DNA of 64,000 nt from Sphingomonas sp. PP-CE-3A-406 (GTDB lineage: Bacteria > Pseudomonadota > Alphaproteobacteria > Sphingomonadales > Sphingomonadaceae). Under the pieces are notes generated by a model that made no database searches, was not told where the DNA came from, and worked only from the letters and a program-made list of their open reading frames with translations. Location of the stretch: positions 186,001 to 250,000 of the forward strand of contig NZ_RCWY01000002.1 in the NCBI RefSeq assembly GCF_003688625.1, read 5' to 3'. The translations under genes and the position numbers were made by a program. Below, one piece after another: positions 27,750 to 36,790 of the stretch. How positions within the stretch are numbered: position 1 is the first letter of the stretch; every line of letters begins with the position of its first letter.

Positions 27750-28346
27750 ATGGACGTCATTCTGCTTGAGCGCGTCGAAAAGCTTGGTGCTATCGGCGAC
27801 GTGGTGAAGGTCAAGGACGGTTACGCGCGTAACTTCCTGCTTCCCAACAAGAAGGCGCTTCGTTCGAACGAAGCCAACCGCAAGGTGTTCGAGTCGAACC
27901 GTGCGAAGATCGAATCGGACAACGCATCGCGTCGCAGCGATGCCGAGACCGAAGCGAAGACCTTCAACGACGCGACCGTGACCCTGATCCGTCAGGCGTC
28001 GAACACCGGTCAGCTCTACGGTTCGGTCGCGGTTCGCGATCTGGTCGATGCGCTGGTGGCCGATGGTCACAAGGTCGGCAAGTCGGCGATCGTGCTCGAC
28101 AAGCCGATCAAGGCGATCGGTGTCTACACCGTCAAGGTCTCGCTGCACCCCGAGGTGTCGGTGGCCGTCAAGGTCAACGTCGCCCGCTCGCCTGAAGAGG
28201 CCGAGATGCAGGCTTCGGGCGTCGACGTGATGTCGTCGATGTTCGAGCGCGACGAGGCTGGCTTTGTCGAGGATTACGATCCGAACGCAGAGCCCGGCGC
28301 GACCGCCGAAGCACCGCGCGACCAGGAGGACGAAGCGCAGGGTTGA
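27750..28346 (+). CDS. rplI: 50S ribosomal protein L9
   Basis: A large-subunit protein near the L1 stalk. The 198-residue protein has the N-terminal signature MDVILLERVEKLGAIGDVVK followed by VKDGYARNFLLPNKKA, a connecting helix, and the C-terminal domain with GQLYGSVAVRDLVDAL. The C-terminal extension after about residue 150 is acidic and longer than in E. coli L9 (149 residues). Ribosome binding site AAGGAG. Last gene of the operon; a terminator follows 30 bases later. Confidence 0.97.
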   Translation: MDVILLERVEKLGAIGDVVKVKDGYARNFLLPNKKALRSNEANRKVFESNRAKIESDNASRRSDAETEAKTFNDATVTLIRQASNTGQLYGSVAVRDLVDALVADGHKVGKSAIVLDKPIKAIGVYTVKVSLHPEVSVAVKVNVARSPEEAEMQASGVDVMSSMFERDEAGFVEDYDPNAEPGATAEAPRDQEDEAQG

Positions 28347-28375
28347 TCCCTTCGCTTCCTTCTTGGCCGATACAG

Positions 28376-28416
28376 AAAGGCCCGCCCGGAGCGATCCGGG
28401 CGGGCCTTTTCTTTTG
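28376..28416 (+). terminator. Factor-independent terminator of rpsF-rpsR-rplI
   Basis: AAAGGCCCGCCCGGA (28376-28390) pairs with TCCGGGCGGGCCTTTT (28395-28410) around the tetraloop GCGA, followed by CTTTTG. It is a textbook intrinsic terminator. Confidence 0.95.
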
Positions 28417-28433
28417 TGCTTTTGCGGTAAAGG

Positions 28434-28511
28434 TCAGGGGCAGGTTACGCAGGCGCCGATCATTGCTGCGAAGGGGATCAGGGCGCAGAGGATGGGGACT
28501 AGGTGTTTCAT
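28434..28511 (-). CDS. Possible 25-residue hydrophobic peptide
   Basis: On the minus strand an ATG at 28511 opens a 25-codon frame starting MKHLVPILCALIPFAAMIGA and ending in a CVTCP tail. The pattern of a basic start, hydrophobic stretch and Cys pair resembles a tiny membrane or lipoprotein-like peptide. There is no strong ribosome binding site, so it may be chance. Confidence 0.25.
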   Translation of the reverse strand: MKHLVPILCALIPFAAMIGACVTCP

Positions 28512-28629
28512 GACCGGGTGACTCTTGGGGGTGTTATCCGGTTAATGCGCAAGGTCTAGAAAGGTTGCCGAAAGGTGAACGAATTTTGTACCGATCGGTT
28601 TTCGGTGCGGGAGGAGCTCTCCTTTAGCG

Positions 28630-28732
28630 CCACCCCGGCGGAGGCCGGGGCCCAATTGGGAAAGCTGGAGTAACGGATCGCAGCGCCTATCATTCGGGTC
28701 CCCCAACTGGGCCCCGGCCTTCGCCGGGGTGG
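28630..28732. repeat. Palindromic repeat, family A, copy 2
   Basis: Same arms as the 2504-2606 copy (CCACCCCGGCGGAGGCC ... GGCCTTCGCCGGGGTGG), with loop core GTAACGGATCGCAGC. It ends 14 bases from the rmuC stop. The rest of 28512-28745 shows nothing further. Confidence 0.9.
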
Positions 28733-28745
28733 TGTGGAAGCAGGG

Positions 28746-30197
28746 TCAGCTTTCGACGTTTTCCGGCTTTTCGATCAGCGCGGGTCCCTCGCCTAGCGCC
28801 AACGCATCGACCGAGGACACGTCTTCCAGATCGCGCGCGCCGGTCTCGATGTTTAGGTCGCGGAACTTGCGGCCGGTTACCATCAGGCGGCCGTTGAACG
28901 AGTTGGTGAAGCCGTTGAAGTTCTTCACCGCGCTGTTGAGACCGACGCCGACTTTGCGCAGGTCGTCGGCAACCTTGGCTAGGCGGTCGTGCATTTCCTT
29001 GCCGAGTTCGCCGATCTTCCGTGCTTCGTTGGCGAGTTTCTCCTGCCGCCAGACCGCCGCGACGGTGCGGGCGATCGCGATCAGGTTCGTTGGGGTTGCC
29101 AGCAGCACGCGCTTTTCGAAGGCGAAGTCCCAGAGCGTCGGGTCGTGTTCGAGCGCGGCGGAGAGAAAGTGTTCGCCGGGGACGAACATGATGACGTAGT
29201 CGGGGGTGTCGGCGAACTGGCTCCAATAGGCCTTGTTGCCGAGGCCGTTGACATGCGCGCGCATCGAGGCTGCGTGGGCGGCGAGTCCGATCAGGCGTTC
29301 GGCGTCGTCGACCGCGCCAAATGCGTCCTGGTACGCATTGAGAGAGACCTTTGCATCGATCACCAGCGCCCGGCCGCCGGGGACACGGATGATTGCGTCC
29401 GGCCTCAGTCTCGCGCCGTCGTCGCCTACTGCGACTGAGACCTCGGTCTGGAAATCGGTGTGTTCGCTCAGGCCACAGGTTTCGAGGACGTTCTTGAGCT
29501 GTTGCTCGCCCCAGCGTCCGCGAGACTTGGGGGCGTTGCGGAGGGAATTGACGAGCTTGGCGGCTTCGGTGGAGACCTTTTCCTGGCCGAGGCGCATCTG
29601 TTCGATCTGGCCCTTGAGGTCGCCGAACGCATCGCGGCGCTCGGCCTCGACCTTGGCGACGCCCTCTTCGTAGCGTTGCAGGCGGTCGCTGACGGGTTGC
29701 AGCATCGACTTGAGGTTGAGGCCGGCGGACTCCTCCGACTGGCGGAAGCGGGCGTCGGCGCGTTCGAGGAAGGTCTTCTGCGCGTCGCTGAGCAGCTTGT
29801 TGGCCACGTCGCCGAACTGGGCGGCCATGACGTCCTTCGCCTCGCGGAGTTCGAGCAGGCGTGCTTCGAACGCCTCGCCCTGGGCTTTAAGCGTCGCGAT
29901 TTCGGTGCGGGCGGCGTCTCGGTCGGCACGGATCGTCGCGAGGTCGAGGCGCAGGCGATCGGTGTCGGTGGCGCGTTCGGCGTTCTGTGCGCGGAGGGTG
30001 GCGAGGTCCTGCATCGCGGCGTTGCGTTCGCGTTCGACTGCGTCGCGGGCGGTGCGGATGAGGTCGGCGTCGGCGACCTTGGTCTGCGCGACGGCGAGTT
30101 CGCTGGCTAGGGTGGCGGCTCGGCGGGAGGCCAAGAGCCAGCCGAGGAGGATGCCCGCGGCTAGCGCGAGGACGGCGATGATGGCGAACTCAGCCAT
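28746..30197 (-). CDS. rmuC: DNA recombination protein RmuC
   Basis: A 483-residue protein with an N-terminal membrane helix (FAIIAVLALAAGILLGWLLA), a long coiled coil (about 25-190) and the RmuC domain. Motifs KSRGRWGEQQLKNVLETCGL near residue 220, VIDAKVSLNAYQDAF and FVPGEHFLSAALEHDP are characteristic. It limits inversion between short inverted repeats in E. coli; it is predicted to contain a nuclease-like domain. The genome carries many inverted repeats, which makes its presence interesting but not special, since rmuC is widespread. Confidence 0.95.
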   Translation of the reverse strand: MAEFAIIAVLALAAGILLGWLLASRRAATLASELAVAQTKVADADLIRTARDAVERERNAAMQDLATLRAQNAERATDTDRLRLDLATIRADRDAARTEIATLKAQGEAFEARLLELREAKDVMAAQFGDVANKLLSDAQKTFLERADARFRQSEESAGLNLKSMLQPVSDRLQRYEEGVAKVEAERRDAFGDLKGQIEQMRLGQEKVSTEAAKLVNSLRNAPKSRGRWGEQQLKNVLETCGLSEHTDFQTEVSVAVGDDGARLRPDAIIRVPGGRALVIDAKVSLNAYQDAFGAVDDAERLIGLAAHAASMRAHVNGLGNKAYWSQFADTPDYVIMFVPGEHFLSAALEHDPTLWDFAFEKRVLLATPTNLIAIARTVAAVWRQEKLANEARKIGELGKEMHDRLAKVADDLRKVGVGLNSAVKNFNGFTNSFNGRLMVTGRKFRDLNIETGARDLEDVSSVDALALGEGPALIEKPENVES

Positions 30198-30360
30198 TTT
30201 GCACCCGCGAATTTAGCTGGAAGTGCACAAAGTGCAGACGCTGGCGCAGCATTTTCTCAGGGGAAAATGTGCGCATCTGCGAGCGGGTTTGGGAAGGAGA
30301 TGGAGACGTCATGCTTGGAACATACGTCGAACGGTTGATGTAGGACAATCGGAATATGTT

Positions 30361-30438
30361 GTTCTTCCGCGGAGGCGAGAGCCCAGGGTTACGGGCGGTG
30401 GCGCTCGTGGTCCTGGGCCCCCGCCTTCGCGGGGGAAC
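30361..30438. repeat. Palindromic repeat, family B
   Basis: The arms GTTCTTCCGCGGAGGCGAGAG and CCCCCGCCTTCGCGGGGGAAC enclose a loop of about 25 bases that includes CCCAGG/CCTGGG. It lies in the 456-base gap (30198-30653) between rmuC and def, which also holds the family A copy below and no gene. Confidence 0.85.
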
Positions 30439-30475
30439 TAGAAAGGGGGCGCTCCGACACCCTCGCCGAACAGTA

Positions 30476-30579
30476 CCACCCCGGCGGAGGCCGGGGTCCA
30501 ATTGGAAAGGTTTCAATAACGAGGGACTGCGCTCAGTTGGCGACGTTCCCCAATTGGGCCCCGGCCTTCGCCGGGGTGG
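30476..30579. repeat. Palindromic repeat, family A, copy 3
   Basis: The arms CCACCCCGGCGGAGGCCGGGG and CCCCGGCCTTCGCCGGGGTGG surround a loop with core ATAACGAGGGAC. It is 37 bases after a family B element, so two different families stand side by side here. Confidence 0.9.
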
Positions 30580-30653
30580 TTCCGTGTTGGGCAAATAAGC
30601 CGCGCTCTCAGGGACGCACTCTCAGCACAGAGAGCACCGACACCCCCCGCCCT

Positions 30654-31178
30654 TCATCCCAGCTTGCGCTGCTTCGCCAGCTTCTTCAGCACCATGTCGC
30701 GCTTGAGGCGGCTGATGTGGTCGATGAACAGCACGCCGTCGAGGTGGTCGATCTCGTGCTGCATGCAGGTCGACAGCAAACCGTCGAGATCCTCCTCATG
30801 CGCCGCGCCGGTCTCGTCGAGCCACTTCACGCGGCACCGCGCCGGGCGTGCGACCTCGGCATATTGCTCCGGGATCGAGAGGCAGCCCTCGTTGTAGGTG
30901 GAGACTTCGTCGCTGACCGACAGGATCTCGGCGTTGATGTACGCCTTGGGATTCTTGATCGGCTTGTCGTCCTCGTCCTTCTCCTCCTGGAGATCGATGA
31001 CGAGGACGCGCTTCTGGACGCCGACCTGGGTCGCGGCGAGGCCGATGCCGTTGAAGTCGTACATCGTCTCGATCATGTCGGCGACGAGCGTGCGGGTGGA
31101 GTCGTCGACCGTCTCCACCGGCTCGGCGACGAGGCGCAGGCGGGGATCGGGGACTTCGAGAACGGTCATGACGGTCAT
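30654..31178 (-). CDS. def: Peptide deformylase
   Basis: Removes the N-formyl group from nascent proteins. The 174-residue metalloenzyme carries the three family motifs: GIGLAATQVG near residue 45, EGCLSIP (metal-binding Cys) and HEIDHLDG (metal-binding His pair and catalytic Glu). fmt, which adds the formyl group to Met-tRNA, is about 700 bases away on the other strand, with recR between. Confidence 0.96.
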   Translation of the reverse strand: MTVMTVLEVPDPRLRLVAEPVETVDDSTRTLVADMIETMYDFNGIGLAATQVGVQKRVLVIDLQEEKDEDDKPIKNPKAYINAEILSVSDEVSTYNEGCLSIPEQYAEVARPARCRVKWLDETGAAHEEDLDGLLSTCMQHEIDHLDGVLFIDHISRLKRDMVLKKLAKQRKLG

Positions 31179-31226
31179 AGCGCGTCCGCTAAGGTACGCG
31201 TGGGCATCACGTCAAGCCGACGGGCG

Positions 31227-31823
31227 TCAAGCCATTGGCCTTCTGGCCCTTAATGCCTGCGCCAGCGTGCCCTCGTCGAGATAGTCGAGTTCGCCGCCGA
31301 CCGGCAGGCCGTGCGCGAGTTGGGTGACGCGGACGGGGAAGCGTTCGATGCGCTCGGCGATGTAGTGCGCGGTGGTCTGGCCTTCGAGCGTGGCGTTCAT
31401 CGCGAGGACGACTTCGTCGATGCCCCCGGCTTCGATGCGGCGAACGAGGCTGTCGATGCTGAGATCCTCGGGGCGAATGCCTTCGAGTGCGGACAGGCGC
31501 CCGCCGAGGACGTGGAAGCGGCCGGGGAACAGCCGCGATCGGTCGAGCGCCCAGAGATCGGCGACTTCTTCGACGACACACAGCGAACGCTGGTCGCGGC
31601 GCGGGTCGGCGCAGATCGCGCACGGGTTGGTGGTGTCGACGTTGCCGCAGGTGCTGCAGTTCTCCAGCCGCTCGTCGACCGCGGTCAGCGCCTCGCGCAA
31701 GGGACCCAGCGCCGCATCGCGCTTCTTGAGCAGATGCAGCACGGCGCGACGTGCGGACCGGGGGCCGAGGCCGGGGAGCCGGGCCAGCGCCTGCGTCAGC
31801 GCCTCGATCTCGGGGGATGCCAT
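31227..31823 (-). CDS. recR: Recombination mediator RecR
   Basis: Acts with RecF and RecO to load RecA at gaps. The 198-residue protein shows the helix-hairpin-helix [17 protein letters not shown], the zinc-binding cysteines in [16 protein letters not shown] and a Toprim domain starting [14 protein letters not shown]. The ATG at 31823 is preferred; longer in-frame starts lead into unrelated sequence. It is divergent from fmt, 52 bases apart. Confidence 0.95.
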   Translation of the reverse strand: MASPEIEALTQALARLPGLGPRSARRAVLHLLKKRDAALGPLREALTAVDERLENCSTCGNVDTTNPCAICADPRRDQRSLCVVEEVADLWALDRSRLFPGRFHVLGGRLSALEGIRPEDLSIDSLVRRIEAGGIDEVVLAMNATLEGQTTAHYIAERIERFPVRVTQLAHGLPVGGELDYLDEGTLAQALRARRPMA

Positions 31824-31875
31824 AGGGAACAGATAGGGGGTTGCGCGGCTCCCCGCCAGCGTGTTCGAGAGGGGC

Positions 31876-32802
31876 ATGCGGATCATCTTCATGGGAACGC
31901 CGGACTTCGCAGTGCCGGTGCTGGAGGCCCTCGCCGCGGCGGGGCATGACGTGGTGGCGGCGTATTGCCAGCCTGCCCGGCCAGGGGGGCGGCGCGGGCG
32001 CGAGCTGGTGCCGTCGCCGGTGCAGGTTCGGGCGGAGACGCTGGGAATCGAGGTGCGGACGCCGGTGTCGTTCAAGGCATCTCTGCCGGAGGGGCTGGCG
32101 GCTCGCGAGGCTTTTGCGGCTTTGAGCGCGGATGTGGCGGTGGTTGCGGCCTATGGTCTTATTCTGCCGCGCGCGGTGCTGGAGGCGCCTCGGTTAGGAT
32201 GCCTGAACGTGCATGGGTCGTTGTTGCCGCGGTGGCGCGGGGCGGCGCCGGTGCAGCGGGCGATCCTCGCGGGCGATGCCGAGACGGGCGTCGGGATCAT
32301 GCAGATGGAGGCGGGTCTGGATACCGGGCCGGTTCGGCTCGAGGGGCGGACGCCGATCGTCGGCAAGACCGCGGGGGATCTGACGTCCGAACTCTCCGCG
32401 ATGGGGGCTCGGTTGATGGTCGAGGTGCTGGGCGATCTGGACGCCTACCCTGCCCGCCCTCAGCCCGAGGAGGGCGTTACCTACGCCGCCAAGATCGACA
32501 AGGTGGAGGCGCGGATCGATTTCGAGCGGTCGGCGGTCGAGGTGGAGCGGCTGGTGCGGGCGATGAACCCGGCGCCGGGGGCGTGGTTCGAGCATGCTGG
32601 CGAGCGGGTGAAGGTGCTGGCGGCGGATGTGTTGCCGTTCTCGTTTCTCGGGTGCGAGGGTCTGACGGTCAACGGCGAGCTGACGATCGGGTGTGGCGAC
32701 GGGGCGATCCGGCCGACCCTAGTGCAGCGCGCTGGGCGTGGCGTGACCTCGGCGGAGGAAATGCTGCGCGGGTTTGCGATCCCGTCGGGGACGCAGCTTT
32801 GA
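31876..32802 (+). CDS. fmt: Methionyl-tRNA formyltransferase
   Basis: Formylates initiator Met-tRNA using 10-formyl-THF. The 308-residue protein begins [19 protein letters not shown] and has the catalytic Asn-His region [20 protein letters not shown] near residue 108. The ATG at 31876 is chosen over a GTG at 31861, because the conserved N-terminus begins there. The stop overlaps the truA start. Confidence 0.97.
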   Translation: MRIIFMGTPDFAVPVLEALAAAGHDVVAAYCQPARPGGRRGRELVPSPVQVRAETLGIEVRTPVSFKASLPEGLAAREAFAALSADVAVVAAYGLILPRAVLEAPRLGCLNVHGSLLPRWRGAAPVQRAILAGDAETGVGIMQMEAGLDTGPVRLEGRTPIVGKTAGDLTSELSAMGARLMVEVLGDLDAYPARPQPEEGVTYAAKIDKVEARIDFERSAVEVERLVRAMNPAPGAWFEHAGERVKVLAADVLPFSFLGCEGLTVNGELTIGCGDGAIRPTLVQRAGRGVTSAEEMLRGFAIPSGTQL

Positions 32803-33539
32803 CGCGGTTCGCGTTGACGGTGGAATTCGACGGGCGGCCGTTCATGGGCTGGCAGCGGCAGAAGCATGGGCCGAGCGTTCAGGCGGCGCTGGAGGCGGCG
32901 GTGTTGAAGATGACCGGCGAGACCGCGTCGGTACAGGCGGCGGGGCGGACCGATGCGGGTGTGCACGGGATCGCGATGCGTGCGCATGTCGACATTGCGA
33001 AGCCGCTCGCGGCGTTTCGGTTGATGGAGGGGCTGAATGCGCTGGTGAAGCCGGCGCCGGTGTCGGTGCTGGCGTGCGAGGTGGTCGACGACGATTGGCA
33101 TGCGCGGTTTTCGTGCGTCGGGCGGTCGTACGAGTACCGGATCGTCAACCGGCGGGCGCCTCTGACGTTCGAGGCGGGGCTGGCTTGGCAGGTGCCGCAG
33201 TTGCTGGATGCGGGGGCGATGGCGGAGGCTGCGGGGGCGCTGGTCGGGCGGCATGACTTCACGACGTTTCGGTCTGCGCATTGCCAGGCGGATAGCCCGG
33301 TGCGGACTTTGGACCGGCTCGAGGTGGTGCGGGAGGGGGAGCGGTTGTGCGTCTATGCGGCGGCGCGGTCGTTCCTGCACCATCAGGTGCGGTCTATGGT
33401 CGGGTGTCTGGCGCTGGTGGGTATGGGGCGTTGGGCAGTTGGCGATGTTGCGGTTGCGCTGGAGGCTAAAAACCGGGCGATGCTGGGGCTGAATGCGCCG
33501 CCTGACGGGTTGTTCTTCGTGAGTGCCGTGTATCCGTAG
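32799..33539 (+). CDS. truA: tRNA pseudouridine(38-40) synthase TruA
   Basis: Isomerises uridines 38-40 in the tRNA anticodon stem. The 246-residue protein starts from a TTG codon at 32799 that overlaps the fmt stop as TTGA, giving [19 protein letters not shown]. The catalytic Asp is in [12 protein letters not shown] near residue 51, followed by the RNA-binding region [14 protein letters not shown]. No ATG is available before the conserved start, so the TTG is well supported. Probably translationally coupled to fmt. Confidence 0.93.
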   Translation: MTRFALTVEFDGRPFMGWQRQKHGPSVQAALEAAVLKMTGETASVQAAGRTDAGVHGIAMRAHVDIAKPLAAFRLMEGLNALVKPAPVSVLACEVVDDDWHARFSCVGRSYEYRIVNRRAPLTFEAGLAWQVPQLLDAGAMAEAAGALVGRHDFTTFRSAHCQADSPVRTLDRLEVVREGERLCVYAAARSFLHHQVRSMVGCLALVGMGRWAVGDVAVALEAKNRAMLGLNAPPDGLFFVSAVYP

Positions 33540-33582
33540 AGCAGCGTGGAATTCCCAAGGTGGACCGGCGCCAAAGCCACTC

Positions 33583-33677
33583 CGTCACCCCGGGCTTGTT
33601 CCGGGGTCCACGGTGCCGCAATCCACGTCTATCGAATGCGCGGCACCGTGGATGCCGGAACAAGCCCGGCATGACGG
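33583..33677. repeat. Palindromic repeat of the CCGGGCTTGTTCCGG type
   Basis: The arms CGTCACCCCGGGCTTGTTCC and GGAACAAGCCCGGCATGACG, with inner TCCACGGTGCCGC/GCGGCACCGTGGA, form a near-perfect 95-base foldback between convergent truA and the RNA methyltransferase gene. It may serve as a two-way terminator. Confidence 0.88.
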
Positions 33678-33711
33678 CGGGAATGGGACCGATCTGTTAT
33701 ATAGTAGATCG

Positions 33712-34908
33712 CTAGCGGACGAACTTCGCGGCGAGTTCGACATGTGTCGACCAGCGGAACTGGCCGACTGGTTGGACCCAGTCGATCCGCCAACCTGCGT
33801 CGCACAGCTCCTTCGCATCGCGCGCGAAGCTGGCCGGGTTGCACGAGACATAGGCGATTACCGGGGTCTTGCACTCCGCCAGCGCGGTCGCCTGTTCGCG
33901 CGCACCCGAACGTGGCGGATCGATCACCACCGCGTCGAAGCGATCGAGTTCGGCCACCGTCAGCGGGCGGCGATAGAGGTCGCGGTGCTCCGGGTACACC
34001 GGGCGCTGGGTGCGGTGCGCGGCGGCCTTCAGCGAGCCGAGTGCGTCGCGCGCGCCTTCGGCCGCATAGACCTTCGCCGGGATCGCCAGCGTGAAGGTGC
34101 CGAGGCCGGCGAACAGGTCGGCGACCGTCGCTGGTTTGCCGATCGCTTCCAGGACGGCGGCGGTGAGTGCGGCTTCGCCATCGGGTGTGGCTTGGAGGAA
34201 CGACGCGGGCGGGAGCGGCACGGGGACGCCGCCGAGCGTGATCGTGACCGCGTCGGGCTCCCAGCGCGTCTCGGGGCCGAGGCCGTCATCGAAGGCTACG
34301 CGGGCGATCTTGTGATCTTCGCAGAATTTGGTGAGCGCTTCGGCGGCGGGCAGGCCTTCGGGGGCGAACCCGGTGATCAGGATGTCCGCGCCCTGGTCGG
34401 CGAGCGTCAGGTGGATGTCGGCGCGGCGGCGGAAGTTGAGGCGCTTGAGCAGCTGGCGCAAGGGCTGGACGAGTGCGAACAGGCGCGGATCGAGGATCCA
34501 GCATTCCTTGATGTCGACGATCGTGTGCGCTTTCTCCGCGGTGAAGCCGAGCGTGATCTTGCCGCCCTTGGCCTCGGCGTGGAGAGTCGCACGGCGGCGG
34601 CTGCGCTCGGGGGAGATGTGGGGCTCACGGATCGGCGCGGATAGGTCCTGGCCGTCGAGCGCGGAGGCAATGCGGTCGGTGACGAACTCGGCATAGGCCT
34701 GGTCGTCGAGGTGCTGGAGTTGGCAGCCGCCGCAGGTCGGGAAATGGACGCAGGGGGGAGTCTGGTGGTGCGGGCCGGGGATCACGGTGCCGTCGGGCGC
34801 GAGCGTGTCGCCGGGGGCCGAGAAGGCGGCGTGGCGTCCGTCGGCGGTCATGCCGTCGCCGCGCGCCGCGACGCGGATGATGGTGTCGATATTCGATTCA
34901 GAGGTCAT
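33712..34908 (-). CDS. TrmA/RlmD-family RNA (uracil-C5) methyltransferase
   Basis: A 398-residue SAM-dependent enzyme that methylates uracil in rRNA or tRNA. Near residue 50 the Cys pattern CVHFPTCGGCQLQH supplies iron-sulfur ligands as in RlmD. The SAM site is VADLFAGLGTFTL, and the catalytic Cys is in AYVSCNPASFARD near residue 355. The N-terminal TRAM domain is short. Substrate (23S U1939 or another site) cannot be assigned from sequence alone. The start overlaps the nnr stop by 4 bases. Confidence 0.88.
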   Translation of the reverse strand: MTSESNIDTIIRVAARGDGMTADGRHAAFSAPGDTLAPDGTVIPGPHHQTPPCVHFPTCGGCQLQHLDDQAYAEFVTDRIASALDGQDLSAPIREPHISPERSRRRATLHAEAKGGKITLGFTAEKAHTIVDIKECWILDPRLFALVQPLRQLLKRLNFRRRADIHLTLADQGADILITGFAPEGLPAAEALTKFCEDHKIARVAFDDGLGPETRWEPDAVTITLGGVPVPLPPASFLQATPDGEAALTAAVLEAIGKPATVADLFAGLGTFTLAIPAKVYAAEGARDALGSLKAAAHRTQRPVYPEHRDLYRRPLTVAELDRFDAVVIDPPRSGAREQATALAECKTPVIAYVSCNPASFARDAKELCDAGWRIDWVQPVGQFRWSTHVELAAKFVR

Positions 34909-36392
34909 AACAATGCTCTGGCGGACCGGAGCGCTTCCGCCAAGTCGTCGGCGATGAAAGCCGCGCCCAATCGGCGGGCAGCGTCACCGTGGAGCCACAC
35001 TCCGGCGGCGGCGGCCTCCAACGGTTCGAGCTTTGCGGCGAGCATCGCGCCGATCGCGCCGGCGAGGACGTCGCCGGTACCAGCGGTGGAGAGCCAGTCG
35101 CTGGCCCCTTGCGCGATGCGGACGCGGCCGTCGGGCGCGGCGATGACGGTGTCGGCGCCTTTGAAGACCACGATGGCGTTGGTGCGGGTGGCGGCGTCGC
35201 GGGCTCGGGTAATCTTGTCGGTGTCGGATTTGCCGAAGAGCGCGTCGAACTCCCCCGCGTGCGGTGTGAGGATGACGGGGGCCTTCAGGGCCTTGATCCG
35301 CTCGGGGTCGAGCAGGCGGAGCGCGTCGCCGTCTATGATCAGCGGGTGCCCCGAGGTCAGCGCGGCGTCGAGGCGGGCCTTGGCGGTATCGTCGCGACCG
35401 AGGCCAGGGCCGATCACGAGTGCGCCGATGCGATCGTTGGCCAGCGCGTGATCACAGAACGGCGTTCGGACGAGCGCGTGCGGTGGGCCTTGGCTGTCGC
35501 CGAGCAGGGTCACGTAGCCGGCGCCGGCGCGCATCGCGGCGAGGGCCGCAAGGTCGGCGGCGCCGGACATGGTGCCTGCGATGATCGCGACCATGCCTCT
35601 CGTATATTTGTGCGAGTCTGGGCCGGGGGCTGGGAGGCTTGGGGCCTTGAGGACTTCGGCTTGGCTGAGCGTAGGGACGCCGATGTCGAGCAGGCGGATC
35701 TGGCCGCAATAGCGCGCGGCGGGTTGGAGGAAGTGCGCTGGTTTTACCGCGCCGAGCGCGAGGGTGAGGTCGAAGACGGGCGGCGTGCTGAGCGCCTTGC
35801 CAGAGTCGGTGGCGAGGCCACTGGGCAGGTCGACCGCGATGCGGAGTTGAGCGGCGTTCGCGAGGGAATGGAGACACTCGACCACAGACCGTTCCCCCGC
35901 GGACGCGGGGGCCCAGGATAGGCCGCTAGGTGAGCCCTCGGGATTTAGCTGGGCCCCCGCGTCCGCGGGGGAACGGTTGGGGGTCGGTGTTGTACTGGCG
36001 TCGAGCGGCTGCGTGAGTCCGGTGCCAAACAGCGCGTCAACCAGGATCGGCGCGGGTTTTGCCTCCGGCAGCGTTTCGACCGATCCTCGCCACCCTGCCC
36101 TCGCCGACTTCGCCGCGTCGGTCTTGGGCTCCGACAGCGCCGCGACGCGAACCGGCACACCCAGTTCGGCCAGCACACGGGCTGCGACATAGCCGTCGCC
36201 GCCGTTGTTGCCGGGGCCGCAGAGGATCAGAACTTCGTTTGTGCCAGCCAACCGGCGCACCGCGTGTGCAATCGCGGTGCCAGCGCGGTCCATCAGCGTC
36301 TCCACCGAGACGCCCGTGGCGATCACCGCATCCTCCGCTGAGCGCATCTCGGCGGCGGTCAGGATGGGGCGGCCTTCGATCCCGATCATCAC
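34905..36392 (-). CDS. nnr: Bifunctional NAD(P)H-hydrate epimerase / dehydratase, carrying an in-frame palindromic repeat
   Basis: Repairs hydrated NAD(P)H. The 495-residue protein has an N-terminal epimerase domain (YjeF_N; ILCGPGNNGGDGYVAARVL near residue 57) and a C-terminal ADP-dependent dehydratase domain with GTGDVLAGAIGAMLA near 440. Between DALFGTGLTQPL and the conserved VDLPSGLATD, residues about 139-168 are encoded by a perfect 90-base palindromic repeat (35888-35977). It adds a Pro/Ala/Ser-rich 30-residue insert without breaking the frame. It overlaps genes on both sides by 4 bases. Confidence 0.93.
   Translation of the reverse strand: MMIGIEGRPILTAAEMRSAEDAVIATGVSVETLMDRAGTAIAHAVRRLAGTNEVLILCGPGNNGGDGYVAARVLAELGVPVRVAALSEPKTDAAKSARAGWRGSVETLPEAKPAPILVDALFGTGLTQPLDASTTPTPNRSPADAGAQLNPEGSPSGLSWAPASAGERSVVECLHSLANAAQLRIAVDLPSGLATDSGKALSTPPVFDLTLALGAVKPAHFLQPAARYCGQIRLLDIGVPTLSQAEVLKAPSLPAPGPDSHKYTRGMVAIIAGTMSGAADLAALAAMRAGAGYVTLLGDSQGPPHALVRTPFCDHALANDRIGALVIGPGLGRDDTAKARLDAALTSGHPLIIDGDALRLLDPERIKALKAPVILTPHAGEFDALFGKSDTDKITRARDAATRTNAIVVFKGADTVIAAPDGRVRIAQGASDWLSTAGTGDVLAGAIGAMLAAKLEPLEAAAAGVWLHGDAARRLGAAFIADDLAEALRSARALL
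35888..35977. repeat. Family B palindrome inside the nnr coding sequence
   Basis: The left arm 35888-35916 (starting ACCGTTCCCCCGCGGACG) and right arm 35949-35977 are exact 29-base reverse complements with a 32-base loop. The total length is 90 bases, exactly 30 codons. Confidence 0.95.
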
Positions 36393-36790
36393 TGCGGCGT
36401 GACGCCCCGGACCGTGGCGGGCAAACGGTAGCGATCGCCGCCGAGCGCGACCTCGATGCCGTCCCGACCCACTACGGTAACCGTTGCGACCTCGGCGCCG
36501 TCGGCTGCGATCACGCCGCGGCCGTCCTGCGTGACGAGCAGGCGGCGAAACGCGCCATCGGCATGCCGCACCGTGAGGATCAGGCCATCCTTGCCGAGCG
36601 CCTGCTCAACGGTGCAGGTCGGGACCAGCGCCGCCGTACCACGCGCGCAGGGGATCTGGCGGTCGCCGGCGGTTTCGGCCTTCTGCTTGGCCTCGACGTC
36701 CGCGCTGGACGGCCCCCGCCCGCACGCTGCGAGCTGGAGCGAGAGAAGCGCGGCAACCGCCAGTATTTGCTTAGATATCCGCGTAGACAT
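36389..36790 (-). CDS. Small predicted lipoprotein, function unknown
   Basis: A 133-residue protein with a signal peptide and lipobox LAAC, the lipidated Cys at residue 23 ([19 protein letters not shown]). The mature part has two further Cys residues in [20 protein letters not shown] that could form a disulfide, then beta-rich sequence ending near [12 protein letters not shown] recognise no domain. The gene overlaps ilvD by 20 bases upstream and nnr by 4 bases downstream, so it is embedded in one transcript. Confidence 0.8.
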   Translation of the reverse strand: MSTRISKQILAVAALLSLQLAACGRGPSSADVEAKQKAETAGDRQIPCARGTAALVPTCTVEQALGKDGLILTVRHADGAFRRLLVTQDGRGVIAADGAEVATVTVVGRDGIEVALGGDRYRLPATVRGVTPQ

